A DNA stretch of 64,000 bases from an uncultured Eubacteriaceae bacterium (GTDB lineage: Bacteria; Bacillota; Clostridia; Eubacteriales; Eubacteriaceae). Positions within the stretch are counted from its first letter, which is position 1. Each line of letters opens with the position of its first letter. Positions 24,389 to 33,140 of the stretch are shown here, piece after piece. The notes under the pieces are model-generated. The model searched no databases and was not told where the DNA came from. It saw only the letters and a program-made list of their open reading frames with translations. The stretch covers positions 248,001 to 312,000 of the forward strand of contig CAMBHL010000002.1 of the NCBI GenBank assembly GCA_945867155.1, given 5' to 3'. The position numbers and the translations under genes are program-made.

Positions 24389-25903
24389 ATGTACGAAGCA
24401 AAATATTTTATGGGCGTCGATACCGGAACCCAAAGTGTTCGTGTTGTCGTTACAGATATTAGTGGAAATGCTTTAGTTGCGAGTGAAAAGCCCTATAAAA
24501 CTTTTTATCCCAAACCGGGAAGAGCTGAACAAAAACCTGAAGATTGGTGGTCGTGCTTTAATGAAGCAGTAAAAGAAGTAACGGATCGACTGTCGATGGG
24601 TGTGCGTTATAGTATTGAAGGAATTTCAGTTTGTTCTACTTCGTCGACTGTTGTGCCCATTGACAAAAATGGGTCACCGCTTCAGGACGCGATCATGTGG
24701 ATGGATACACGCGCCATTGAAGAAATGGAAATCTGTAATGCTACAAAACATCCATGTTTAAAATATTGTGGTGGAGCTGAGTCTGTTGAATGGATGATTC
24801 CGAAAGTTTTGTGGATTAAAAGAAATCAGCCAGAAATATATAATAAGTCATATAAAATTATTGAACAGCTGGATTGGTTTAATTATAAACTTACAGGCGG
24901 AAAATTAGCGACGTCTATTTGCCAGGCTGCCTGCAAGTGGAATTATATTGATGGGCATGGTGGATGGCAGAGCGATTTTTTCGAACAAATCGGCCTAGAA
25001 GATTATGCAGATATTTTAGTGACGGATGTCAAACAAGTTGGAGAACCCCTTGGGAAAATCGATCATGAATTTGCAGAAAAATATGATCTAAATCCTGATA
25101 TGCTTGTCATCGAAGGTGGAATCGATGCGCATATTGGTATGCTCGGGATGGGGGTGTCGAAGCCAGGACGTCTTGCCATGATTATGGGAACCAGTTTTGT
25201 TCAATTGTGTTTCTCAAAGGAACAAAAAGAACTCGATGGTATATGGGGGCCGTACATTGATCCGGTTGTTCCTGGGTTAAATATTCTTGAAGGCGGTCAG
25301 ATTTCAGCTGGTTCTATTGTCAAGTGGTACATGAAAGAATGGGGATTTGACAAAATGGAAAATCCATATAAAGCTATTGCTGATATGCTGAAGGATACCA
25401 AACCGGGAGCAAATGGTCTTGTCGCCTTAGATTTCTTCCAAGGCAACCGCACGCCATATAAAGATCCAAATGCAAAAGGGGTTATTTATGGCCTGACCTT
25501 AAGCCATACGAAGGCAGATATATACCGGGCACTAATTGAATCAGTTGCCATGGGAACTAAAAATATTATTGATAATTTTGAAAAACAAGGCGAACCCATT
25601 GACATGATCGTTGGCTGCGGCGGTGTGACGAAAGATAAAAACTGGATGCAGATTATTGCAGACGCAACTGGCAAACCGATTATTGTTACTGTCGACCCAA
25701 GTGCTGGCGGACTCGGATGTTGTATTGTGGCGTCTGTGGGAACAGGAACTTACGCATCGTTCGATGAAGCAACAGAAGGAATGGTCAAAATGGCATACAC
25801 GGTAGAACCAAATCCAGAAAATTACGATGCCTACGAAAAAGTGTTCACTCAATATACTGAACTTTACCATAATCTAAAAAATATGATGAAAAATGAAGCA
25901 TAG
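24389..25903 (+). CDS. ribulokinase-like FGGY kinase (kinase 3)
   Basis: A 504 aa FGGY kinase with the N-terminal GVDTGTQSVRVVVTD, the metal/substrate region IMWMDTRAIEEM, and GGIDAHIGMLG and ILEGGQISAGSI segments typical of ribulokinase and related pentulose/ribitol kinases. The C-terminal nucleotide loop is GCGGVTKDKNWMQI. ATG 24389 is preceded by AGAGG; a TTG three bases earlier is less likely. It lies 21 bases after the dehydrogenase and 17 bases before deoC. The exact sugar is not readable; a 2-ketose made by the dehydrogenase is the natural guess. Confidence 0.85.
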   Translation: MYEAKYFMGVDTGTQSVRVVVTDISGNALVASEKPYKTFYPKPGRAEQKPEDWWSCFNEAVKEVTDRLSMGVRYSIEGISVCSTSSTVVPIDKNGSPLQDAIMWMDTRAIEEMEICNATKHPCLKYCGGAESVEWMIPKVLWIKRNQPEIYNKSYKIIEQLDWFNYKLTGGKLATSICQAACKWNYIDGHGGWQSDFFEQIGLEDYADILVTDVKQVGEPLGKIDHEFAEKYDLNPDMLVIEGGIDAHIGMLGMGVSKPGRLAMIMGTSFVQLCFSKEQKELDGIWGPYIDPVVPGLNILEGGQISAGSIVKWYMKEWGFDKMENPYKAIADMLKDTKPGANGLVALDFFQGNRTPYKDPNAKGVIYGLTLSHTKADIYRALIESVAMGTKNIIDNFEKQGEPIDMIVGCGGVTKDKNWMQIIADATGKPIIVTVDPSAGGLGCCIVASVGTGTYASFDEATEGMVKMAYTVEPNPENYDAYEKVFTQYTELYHNLKNMMKNEA

Positions 25904-25920
25904 TACAAGAGGAGAAAAGA

Positions 25921-26568
25921 ATGAACAAACAAGAAATTATCAGCAGATGTGACCACACTCTATTAAAACCCTTTTCTACATGGGGAGATATGGTCCCGAT
26001 TTGTGAAGACGCACTGAAATATCACACCGCTTCGGTCTGCATCCCGCCGTGTTACGTCAAACCGGCCCATCAGCATTACCCAGATTTAAATGTCTGTACG
26101 GTGATCGGCTTTCCAAATGGTTACAACACGACAGAAGTCAAAGTCGCTGAGGCCATTCAGGCGATTGCAGACGGTGCATCGGAAATCGATATGGTCATCA
26201 ATATCGGTGAAATGAAAGCGGGCAATTACGATTACGTTCTCGATGAAATCAAAGCACTTCGCAAAGTGACAGAAGGGAAAATTCTGAAAGTTATTGTGGA
26301 AACCTGCTATCTGGATGAAGCGGAGAAAATCAAAGTGTGCGAACTGGTTACTGAAGCCGGTGCAGATTTCATTAAAACGTCGACCGGTTTTGGACCAGAA
26401 GGTGCGAAAATCGAAGATATTGAGCTTTTCAAAAAGCACATTGGCCCCAATGTCAAAATGAAAGCGGCTGGCGGTATCAGCACAGTTGAAGATCTGGAAG
26501 CTTTTGTCAATGCGGGTTGCGCACGAATTGGGACGAGCCGCGCCATTGGGTTATTGAAAGATAAGTAG
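25921..26568 (+). CDS. deoC: deoxyribose-phosphate aldolase family protein
   Basis: A 215 aa class I aldolase of the DeoC family. The Schiff-base lysine is Lys152 in DFIKTSTGF; the partner Lys181 (KMKAAGGI) and the proton-relay Asp90 (SEIDMVINIG) are present. DeoC cleaves 2-deoxyribose 5-phosphate to glyceraldehyde 3-phosphate and acetaldehyde. Here it closes a dehydrogenase-kinase-aldolase operon with no nucleoside phosphorylase or phosphopentomutase, so it may cleave another deoxy or branched sugar phosphate. Its GC content is closer to the core genes than to the kinase before it. AGAGGAGA precedes the ATG. Confidence 0.88.
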   Translation: MNKQEIISRCDHTLLKPFSTWGDMVPICEDALKYHTASVCIPPCYVKPAHQHYPDLNVCTVIGFPNGYNTTEVKVAEAIQAIADGASEIDMVINIGEMKAGNYDYVLDEIKALRKVTEGKILKVIVETCYLDEAEKIKVCELVTEAGADFIKTSTGFGPEGAKIEDIELFKKHIGPNVKMKAAGGISTVEDLEAFVNAGCARIGTSRAIGLLKDK

Positions 26569-26590
26569 AGTGAAAGCCTTAATATAAAAG

Positions 26591-26629
26591 AAACAACGCC
26601 CAACTGCCTTCGGCAGCTGGGCGTTGTTT
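26591..26629. terminator. strong bidirectional terminator
   Basis: A near-perfect 18-base stem (AAACAACGCCCAACTGCC) with a TTC loop and T's lies between convergent deoC (+) and the hypothetical gene (-). Confidence 0.92.
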
Positions 26630-26643
26630 GCATATGCGTTAAA

Positions 26644-27210
26644 TTATTTCTGGTAACGGAAGGGGCCAACGCCGCGGCGGGATTTTTTGAGCAGGGTCAA
26701 TTCATCCCACGGGATGTCCCTTGGATTTTCACCCCGTTCGAGAACTTGGGGCAGATGACTTTCGAGCCCTTTAAAGGCCTGGGTCGCCTTGTGCGCCGAG
26801 GTGATGATTTTCTGCACGCAGTAGTTGGCGCGGAACACCGCGAACTGAATCTGAGCGTAAGCGATGCGGTCGACGGTTTTGTCGGCGGTGTCGTTTTTCG
26901 GATCTCCGCTGACTTTGGTGCGGCGTGCAGCGCTGTCCATTTCATCTTTCCAAATGTAGGTGCGTTTGAGCAGATCCCGGAACGCTTCAGCTTCTTTTTC
27001 GTAAGCTGCATGCTGGGTCTTCACCAGATCCAGAATATCGTCGGTTTCGGATTCGCTGCGGTACCAGGCTTCAATGGGAGAAAAAGCCTTTTCAATGATG
27101 TGGATAAAGGCGTTGACATCATCGGCATTAATGGGGGCGCCATAATCTTCCGGTGTTGGCAACGCTGAAGAGAAGGGCGTTTCATCCATTTTGAGAGTTT
27201 CAGTCATCAT
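26644..27210 (-). CDS. hypothetical protein, charged and mostly helical
   Basis: I do not recognise this 188 aa protein. It has no signal peptide, membrane segment or Cys/His metal pattern. It is rich in charged residues and predicted helices, with an acidic N-terminus (about residues 1-60) and a basic end (KKSRRGVGPFRYQK). Two ATG codons (27210 and 27207) follow AAAGGA, so either could be used. GC content and codon use match the core genes. It lies downstream of marR at the end of the fatty-acid operon, with a 122-base AT-rich gap that probably holds its own promoter. No function is claimed. Confidence 0.75.
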   Translation of the reverse strand: MMTETLKMDETPFSSALPTPEDYGAPINADDVNAFIHIIEKAFSPIEAWYRSESETDDILDLVKTQHAAYEKEAEAFRDLLKRTYIWKDEMDSAARRTKVSGDPKNDTADKTVDRIAYAQIQFAVFRANYCVQKIITSAHKATQAFKGLESHLPQVLERGENPRDIPWDELTLLKKSRRGVGPFRYQK

Positions 27211-27332
27211 ATTGATTCCTTTCTTTTATTGCAATTCTATTTCAGTCTGTTTTAAATGCCATTATTATATCCATAAGGCGGGTGAGCGTCAACTTAAAAT
27301 CTCAGTTTTCAGAAAAAATCAGAATCGCGGAC

Positions 27333-27764
27333 TCAATGGGACAAAGGCTCCACCAATTGATCGTTGATTCGCGTCATGAATTGGTTTAAAGTGTCCAGTT
27401 CACGGTCCGTAAAGTTTTGATAGATGCGCTCCATGGTTTTTTTATAGCCGCGGTTGTTGATTTCATGAAATTTTAAAAATTTCTCGGTGACCATTAAATG
27501 ATATTCGCGGTGATCCTGTTCGGAGCGCACTTTTTTAAGGTAACCCTTCTGCACCAGGGAGTTGACCTTGTAGGTCGCGTTGGGCGATGAAATATTCATA
27601 AACTTTGCGAAGGTATTGATAGTCGGCTCGCCCAGAGAATAAATCGCTTCGACGCAGAACGCTTCTGAAAAAGACAGAGAGTCGCTGCTCGTCTGGAGGG
27701 CCATTTCCCGATAAAAATAAAGGCGCAGTTTTTTGTAAATTTCAGCCAGGGGTTTGGTAAACAT
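27333..27764 (-). CDS. MarR family transcriptional regulator (possible FabT-like fatty-acid regulator)
   Basis: A 143 aa winged helix-turn-helix protein of the MarR family. The recognition region is FAKFMNISSPNATYKVNSLV (about residues 58-77), followed by the wing KKVRSEQDHREYHL. It is the last gene of the acc-fab operon, 11 bases after fabZ. In streptococci the MarR protein FabT controls the same set of genes but is placed near their start; a similar role is inferred from position only. A candidate operator is the 11-base inverted repeat at the accB promoter. Confidence 0.83.
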   Translation of the reverse strand: MFTKPLAEIYKKLRLYFYREMALQTSSDSLSFSEAFCVEAIYSLGEPTINTFAKFMNISSPNATYKVNSLVQKGYLKKVRSEQDHREYHLMVTEKFLKFHEINNRGYKKTMERIYQNFTDRELDTLNQFMTRINDQLVEPLSH

Positions 27765-27775
27765 GGCATCACCTG

Positions 27776-28234
27776 TCAGAGGCTGCGGTCGCCGTCAGAC
27801 AAGGCAAAGGTGATTTCGGCCCTGGCGACCACTTTGCCGTCTACTTTTGCGACCCCTTTGCCGCTTCCCAGAGGGCCTCTGGTATTGGTGATTTCCGTTG
27901 TGATTTCCACGACGTCGCCGGGCTGCACCTGCTGTTTAAAGCGCGCGTTTTTGATGCCGCCGAAAAAGGCGAGCTTGCCCTTGTTTTCGGGAAGGGTGAG
28001 CATGGCGACGGCGCCGACCTGGGCCATGGCTTCGATGAGCAGAACCCCGGGCATTACCGGATAGCCCGGGAAATGCCCCAGAAATTGCATTTCATTGTTG
28101 GACACGCATTTCCGGCCGACGGCCATTTCTCCTGGAACGTAATCGAGGATACGGTCGACCATTAAAAACGGATAGCGGTGGGGCAGAATTTTCTGAATCT
28201 GTGCGGCGTCGAGTTCGTGAGGATGATCTGACAT
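27776..28234 (-). CDS. fabZ: 3-hydroxyacyl-ACP dehydratase
   Basis: A 152 aa hot-dog-fold dehydratase that removes water from 3-hydroxyacyl-ACP during chain elongation. Catalytic His54 is in [12 protein letters not shown] and Glu68 in [11 protein letters not shown]; the conserved [11 protein letters not shown] is present. ATG 28234 is supported by GGGAGG 7 bases upstream; the in-frame ATG at 28249 would overlap fabF and contain this ribosome site. It lies 2 bases after fabF. Confidence 0.95.
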   Translation of the reverse strand: MSDHPHELDAAQIQKILPHRYPFLMVDRILDYVPGEMAVGRKCVSNNEMQFLGHFPGYPVMPGVLLIEAMAQVGAVAMLTLPENKGKLAFFGGIKNARFKQQVQPGDVVEITTEITNTRGPLGSGKGVAKVDGKVVARAEITFALSDGDRSL

Positions 28235-28236
28235 GA

Positions 28237-29484
28237 CTAAGCCTCCCATTTTTTCAAAATGACAACGGCATTGTGGCCGCCGAATCCGAGCCCGTTGGAG
28301 AGGGCATAGCGCAGCACCGCTTTGCGGCCCGCGTTGGGGACGATATCCAGATCGCAGTCCGGATCTTCATGTTCGAAGTGAATGGTCGGTGGGACGAATT
28401 GATCTTTTAGGCTCATGGCTGTAAAAATCGCTTCCACAGCGCCGGTGCCGCCGAGAAGGTGGCCGGTCATGCTCTTTGTCGAACTGACGGCCATGTCTTC
28501 GGCGTGAGCGCCGAAGGCAGCGCGGATCGCCAGGGTTTCAATTTTGTCGTTGAGGGGCGTGGAGGTGCCGTGGGCGTTGATGTAATCCACATCTTCAGGG
28601 CTGATGCCCGCATCTGAAACGGCGTTTTTCATCGCAGCTGCAGCGCCGGCTCCGTCCGGGGCTGGTGCTGTAATGTGATAGGCATCCGTAGAGGTGCCGT
28701 AGCCGACAATTTCTCCGAGAATTTCAGCGCCGCGGTTTTGGGCGTGTTCCAAGGATTCGAGAATCAGCGCGCCGGCGCCTTCGCCCATGACGAAACCGGA
28801 ACGTTCTGCATCAAAGGGGCAGGAAGCGTGTTCCGGATCAGGGTTGGTGCTCAGGGCCTGCATGACGGTGAACCCGCCGATGCAGAGGGGGGTAACACAG
28901 GCTTCGGCGCCGCCCGCGAGCATGACGTCGGCGTAGCCGTCGCGGATCTGGCGGAAAGCGTCGCCGATGGCGTTGTTGGAAGACGCACAAGCGGTGACGA
29001 TACAGGTGGAGTAGCCCTTGAAGCCGTAAGCAATGGCAATGCGTCCGGCAGCCATATTGGGGATCGCCGACGGAATGAAGAACGGGGAGACGCGGTCAAA
29101 TCCGCGCTTCATGCCGCGGCTCTGATTGTCTTCAATGGTGGAAATGCCGCCGATACCGCTGGACATGATAACGCCGCAGCGGTACGGGTCGGCTTCTTTT
29201 GACAGATCGAGACCGGACTGCTTCATCGCTTCGTCAGAAGCGACCAGGGCGAACTGGGTAAAGCGGTCCATGTGGCGGGCGTCTTTTCGGCTGATGACGG
29301 CGGAAATATCCAGGTTTTTCACTTCGCCGGCGAGGTGTACTTTTTGTTCGGATGCGTCAAACTGGGTGATTTCAGCGATGCCGTTTTGACCGGCTTTGGC
29401 CGCTTCCCAGCTTTCATTGACGCTGTTGCCCAAGGGGTTGACAGTTCCCATGCCGGTGATGACAACACGGTTTTGATGATTCAT
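28237..29484 (-). CDS. fabF: 3-oxoacyl-ACP synthase II
   Basis: A 415 aa condensing enzyme that elongates acyl-ACP with malonyl-ACP. The active-site Cys166 lies in [11 protein letters not shown]. The histidines are in [11 protein letters not shown] and [11 protein letters not shown], giving the Cys-His-His triad of KAS I/II. Length and all motifs are standard. Downstream of fabG by 14 bases in the acc-fab operon. AGGAGA precedes the ATG. Confidence 0.96.
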   Translation of the reverse strand: MNHQNRVVITGMGTVNPLGNSVNESWEAAKAGQNGIAEITQFDASEQKVHLAGEVKNLDISAVISRKDARHMDRFTQFALVASDEAMKQSGLDLSKEADPYRCGVIMSSGIGGISTIEDNQSRGMKRGFDRVSPFFIPSAIPNMAAGRIAIAYGFKGYSTCIVTACASSNNAIGDAFRQIRDGYADVMLAGGAEACVTPLCIGGFTVMQALSTNPDPEHASCPFDAERSGFVMGEGAGALILESLEHAQNRGAEILGEIVGYGTSTDAYHITAPAPDGAGAAAAMKNAVSDAGISPEDVDYINAHGTSTPLNDKIETLAIRAAFGAHAEDMAVSSTKSMTGHLLGGTGAVEAIFTAMSLKDQFVPPTIHFEHEDPDCDLDIVPNAGRKAVLRYALSNGLGFGGHNAVVILKKWEA

Positions 29485-29498
29485 ATGATTCTCCTTTG

Positions 29499-30257
29499 TT
29501 AAATGGCCATTCCGCCGTCGACGGGAATGACTTGTCCGGTGATGTAAGCGGCAGCATCGCTGGCCAGAAAAGCGATGACGCCGGCTACATCTTCAGGGGT
29601 GCCAAGACGGTTCAGCGGAATGTCCTGGGAGGCTGCAGCCTTCTGTTTATCGTCGAGGGCATCAGTCATGTCGGTTTGAATGAAGCCGGGCGCGACCGCA
29701 TTGACCGTGACGTTTCGGCGGCCCAGTTCTTTGGCCAAGGATTTTGTCATGCCGATGACGCCGGCTTTAGCTGCAGCGTAGGAAACCTGTCCGGCATTGC
29801 CCCGGAGACCGACGACGGAACTGACGTTGATAATCCGGCCGTGGCGCTGGCGCATCATCATGCGGCCTGCAGCCTTCATGCACAGGAAAACCCCGCGGAG
29901 ATCCGTCGCGATGACCGCGTCAAAATCTTCGGGCTTGGTCAGCGCGATGAGATTGTCCCGGGTGATGCCCGCATTGTTGACCAGCACATCCAAACGGCCG
30001 TAATCTGTTTTGATCTGCTTGAACAGCGCGTCGACGGCGTCGGCGTCTGCGACGTCGGCGCGGTAGATCGAAAAGCGGCCCTCGGGATTAAGTGCCCGGC
30101 AGGCGGCCGCCGTTTCTTCGGCTGCCTTTTCATTGCCGGCATAGTTGACGGCGACGTCATAGCCGGCCTTGGCAAAAGCGAGGCAGGTGGCGCGGCCAAT
30201 GCCCCGGCTTCCGCCGGTTACGAGAACAACAGGGGTAGCGTTGGTAGTATCTTTCAT
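29499..30257 (-). CDS. fabG: 3-oxoacyl-ACP reductase
   Basis: A 252 aa short-chain dehydrogenase that reduces 3-oxoacyl-ACP with NADPH. The cofactor motif is TGGSRGIG (residues 14-21), then NNAG (94-97); the catalytic residues are Ser147, Tyr160 and Lys164 (SYAAAK). Its end is FabG-like (TGQVIPVDGGM). It lies between fabD (9 bases) and fabF in the operon. Confidence 0.95.
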   Translation of the reverse strand: MKDTTNATPVVLVTGGSRGIGRATCLAFAKAGYDVAVNYAGNEKAAEETAAACRALNPEGRFSIYRADVADADAVDALFKQIKTDYGRLDVLVNNAGITRDNLIALTKPEDFDAVIATDLRGVFLCMKAAGRMMMRQRHGRIINVSSVVGLRGNAGQVSYAAAKAGVIGMTKSLAKELGRRNVTVNAVAPGFIQTDMTDALDDKQKAAASQDIPLNRLGTPEDVAGVIAFLASDAAAYITGQVIPVDGGMAI

Positions 30258-30266
30258 GGTTCCTCT

Positions 30267-31196
30267 TTATTTTGATAATTTTTGAATAACCGCATCGAGA
30301 TCCTCTGCCGTATCGATTTTCATCGGCTTTGTGCCGCGGATGGTTTTGCGGACAAAACCGGACATGGCCTTGCCCGGCCCGATTTCGACAAAGGTATCGG
30401 CGCCCATTTCCGTCATTTTCTGAATGCTTTGTTCGAGATAGACAGACTGCTGGACTTGTTTGACCAAAAGGTCAGGGATGGATTCATTTTCTGGCTTGAC
30501 GTCTCCGATGGCGTTGAAAAGCACCGGGAACTGCAGTTTTCCGAAATCCAGGGTCGCAAATTTTTTGGCCAGAGCATCCCCGGCAGGCTTCATATAACTG
30601 GTGTGAAAAGGCCCCGAGACTTTAAGGGGAAGGACCCGTTTGGCACCGGCGGCCTTGGCAGCATCAGACGCCTTCTGCACCCCCTGGGCATCGCCGGAAA
30701 TGACGATCTGCCCCGGGCAGTTGAAATTGGCCATTTCGACCATTTGTGCGCCGTCAGAGGCGGCCTCACAGATCGGTCCCAGCTGATCGGCGCTGAGGCC
30801 GAGAACGGCGGCCATGCCGACGTCCAGGCCTTTGGACGCATCGGCCATCGCCTGGCCTCGGAAAGCGATGAGGTCCAGCGTGGTTGGCGCATCCCAGACA
30901 CCGGCAGCGTACAAGGCGGAATATTCGCCGAGGGACAGGCCGCAGGCCATGTCCGGCACAATGCCGGCTTCCCTTAAAACATTGGTGACGCCGATGGCAA
31001 AGGCCACCATGGCGGGCTGGGTGTACTGGGTTTGGGACAGGGTTTCTTCCGGTCCTTCAAAACACAGTTTTTTCAGGTCAAAGGGCAGTTCAGCATGGTC
31101 GAAGACATCGGCAAAGGCCGGATACTTTTCATAAAGATCGCGGCCCATGCCCACGTGCTGGGCGCCCTGGCCGGCGTATAAAAAGGCAAGTTTCAT
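30267..31196 (-). CDS. fabD: malonyl-CoA:ACP transacylase
   Basis: A 309 aa acyltransferase that moves malonyl from CoA to acyl carrier protein. The nucleophile Ser88 is in GLSLGEYSAL, the partner His198 in GPFHTSYM, and QGAQ near residue 10-13 forms the oxyanion region. The carrier protein gene itself (acpP) is not in this operon. GGAGGACAC precedes the ATG. Confidence 0.95.
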   Translation of the reverse strand: MKLAFLYAGQGAQHVGMGRDLYEKYPAFADVFDHAELPFDLKKLCFEGPEETLSQTQYTQPAMVAFAIGVTNVLREAGIVPDMACGLSLGEYSALYAAGVWDAPTTLDLIAFRGQAMADASKGLDVGMAAVLGLSADQLGPICEAASDGAQMVEMANFNCPGQIVISGDAQGVQKASDAAKAAGAKRVLPLKVSGPFHTSYMKPAGDALAKKFATLDFGKLQFPVLFNAIGDVKPENESIPDLLVKQVQQSVYLEQSIQKMTEMGADTFVEIGPGKAMSGFVRKTIRGTKPMKIDTAEDLDAVIQKLSK

Positions 31197-31212
31197 CGTG
31201 TGTCCTCCTTAA

Positions 31213-32151
31213 TTAATCGGCAAAGGACTGAAGGTCTGAAATGACCGCTTTGGCACCGTTATACAAATCGGCGAAGATGTCGGCGACCGGGCGGATGTCC
31301 TTGACGAGGCCTGAAATTTCACCGGCCATGAGGCTGCCGTTTTTGGTGTCGCCGTCGAGAACGGCCTTTCTGAGGCTTCCCAGCGTGAATTTTTCGAGGG
31401 TCATGAGATCTGCACCTTCTTCTTCGGCTTTTAAGTAAGCCTTGGTCATCTGGTTGCGAAGCACCCGAACCGGGGCGTTAACCGAGCGTCCGGTGACGAC
31501 GGTGCTTCTGTCCTTGGCTTTCACCACGGCCTTTTTGTAGTTTTCATGAATGGGGCATTCTTCAGAAGCCAAAAGCACGGTGCCGATCTGACAGCCCGAA
31601 GCGCCGAGGGCAAGGGCTGCGGCGACGCCCCGGCCGTCCGCAATGCCGCCGGCGGCAATGACCGGAATATCCACCGCGTCGACGACCTGGGGCACCAGGG
31701 CCATGGTCGTGATGTCGCCGATATGGCCGCCGCTTTCGCAGCCTTCGGCGACGACAGCGTCAGCCCCTTCGCCGCTCAGGCGTCTGGCCAGGGCGACCGA
31801 AGCGATGACCGGGATCACGACGATGCCGGCGGCCTTCCAGTCGGCCATGTATTTACCGGGGTTGCCGGCGCCGGTGGTGATCACCGGCACCTTTTCTTCG
31901 ATGGCCATTTTGGCGATGTTGTCGGCATCAGGATTCATGAGCATTAAATTCAGGCCAAAGGGCTTGTCGGTCAGGGATTTGCAGGTGCGCACTTCCGCTC
32001 TGAGTTTTTCCGCGTCCCATCCGCCGGAGGCGATGAGGCCCAACGCGCCGGCGTTGGAGCAGGCAGCGGCAAAAGCACCGGTTGCGATGTTTGCCATGCC
32101 GCCCTGGAAAAAGGGATATTGAATGTGTAACCGTTCGTTAATCAGTTTCAT
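31213..32151 (-). CDS. fabK: enoyl-ACP reductase II (FabK, FMN-dependent)
   Basis: A 312 aa FMN-dependent TIM-barrel enzyme for the last step of each elongation cycle; it replaces FabI and gives natural resistance to triclosan. Visible are QGGMANIATG near the N-terminus, the catalytic His143 in ESGGHIGD, and the FMN phosphate segments AAGGIADGRG and GASGCQIGT. The nitronate monooxygenase family is related, but the length, His143 context and place between fabH and fabD support FabK. Confidence 0.95.
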   Translation of the reverse strand: MKLINERLHIQYPFFQGGMANIATGAFAAACSNAGALGLIASGGWDAEKLRAEVRTCKSLTDKPFGLNLMLMNPDADNIAKMAIEEKVPVITTGAGNPGKYMADWKAAGIVVIPVIASVALARRLSGEGADAVVAEGCESGGHIGDITTMALVPQVVDAVDIPVIAAGGIADGRGVAAALALGASGCQIGTVLLASEECPIHENYKKAVVKAKDRSTVVTGRSVNAPVRVLRNQMTKAYLKAEEEGADLMTLEKFTLGSLRKAVLDGDTKNGSLMAGEISGLVKDIRPVADIFADLYNGAKAVISDLQSFAD

Positions 32152-32172
32152 GGGAATTCCTTTCGTAAAACC

Positions 32173-33129
32173 TTAATGTTCAGGACCGGTATAGGTGATG
32201 CCGGCAGCCCCCCAGGTCAAGCCGGCGCCGAAACCGACGCACAAGATGCGGCAGCCTTTTTTGATCCGGCCCATCTGCACCATTTCGTCGAGGGCGAGGG
32301 GAATCGAGGCGCCGCTGGTGTTGCCGTAGTGATCAAGATTTTCATACACTTTGTCGGGGGTGAGCCCCAGCTTTTTTGAAGCGTGCTCGATGATCCGGGT
32401 GTTGGCCTGGTGAAAAATCACCTGGTCGTAATCGTCGAGGGTTTCGCCGGTTTTGGCCAGATAATCCTGGATGATTTTGGGCATGATCCGGACGGCAAAA
32501 CGGAAAACCCGCCGGCCGTCCATGGTGATAAATTCGGTTTTGTTGATATCGCCCGGAACGCCGATGGCAGGGTCGCTTTCTGCACCGAGGACCGCGTCGA
32601 AGGCGGCGTCCGGTTCGCTTTTGACGACCACGGCGCCGGCACCGTCTCCAAATAAAATACAGGTGCTGCGGTCGGTGAAGTCGAGGTCGCGGCTCAAGGC
32701 TTCGACGCCGACGACAACGGCGTAGGGCCGGCGGCTTTCGTCAGCGATCATTCCCTGGGCGACTTTCAAAGCGTAGACAAAGCCTGAGCAGGCCGCTGAA
32801 ATGTCGAAGCTGGGGGTGTTGGGTTCGACCCCAAGAGCCAGAGCAACTCGGTTGGCCGTACTCGGGGAGGTGGTGTCGCCGGTGATGGTGGCGACCACGA
32901 CAGCGCCGATTTGTTCAGGGGCAATGCCGGCCGTTTCGACAGCCCGCTTCGCTGACAGAATGGCGAGATCAGAAGCGTTTTCATCTGCCTGGATAAAATG
33001 ACGGGTCCGGATGCCGGTGCGTTCGGAAATCCAGGCGTCACTGGTGTCGACGATTTGTGCTAAATCATCATTGGTGACGACGTGATCGGGAACCGCTGAA
33101 CCGGAACCGATAATTTTGATGCCGTTCAT
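32173..33129 (-). CDS. fabH: 3-oxoacyl-ACP synthase III
   Basis: A 318 aa initiating condensing enzyme that joins acetyl-CoA or another acyl-CoA to malonyl-ACP. The triad is Cys114 (SAACSGF), His240 (FHQANTR) and Asn270 (YGNTSGAS). ATG 33129 is chosen because GAGG lies 9 bases upstream at 33142-33139; a TTG at 33144 would start five codons earlier and overlap accA. It is fully consistent with FabH and directly downstream of accA. Confidence 0.95.
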   Translation of the reverse strand: MNGIKIIGSGSAVPDHVVTNDDLAQIVDTSDAWISERTGIRTRHFIQADENASDLAILSAKRAVETAGIAPEQIGAVVVATITGDTTSPSTANRVALALGVEPNTPSFDISAACSGFVYALKVAQGMIADESRRPYAVVVGVEALSRDLDFTDRSTCILFGDGAGAVVVKSEPDAAFDAVLGAESDPAIGVPGDINKTEFITMDGRRVFRFAVRIMPKIIQDYLAKTGETLDDYDQVIFHQANTRIIEHASKKLGLTPDKVYENLDHYGNTSGASIPLALDEMVQMGRIKKGCRILCVGFGAGLTWGAAGITYTGPEH

Positions 33130-33140
33130 AGATAAAAGCC

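Noticed and set aside
23321..26568. Deoxynucleoside catabolic operon because of deoC
   Set aside because: No nucleoside phosphorylase, phosphopentomutase or nucleoside transporter; the partners are a polyol dehydrogenase and an FGGY kinase.
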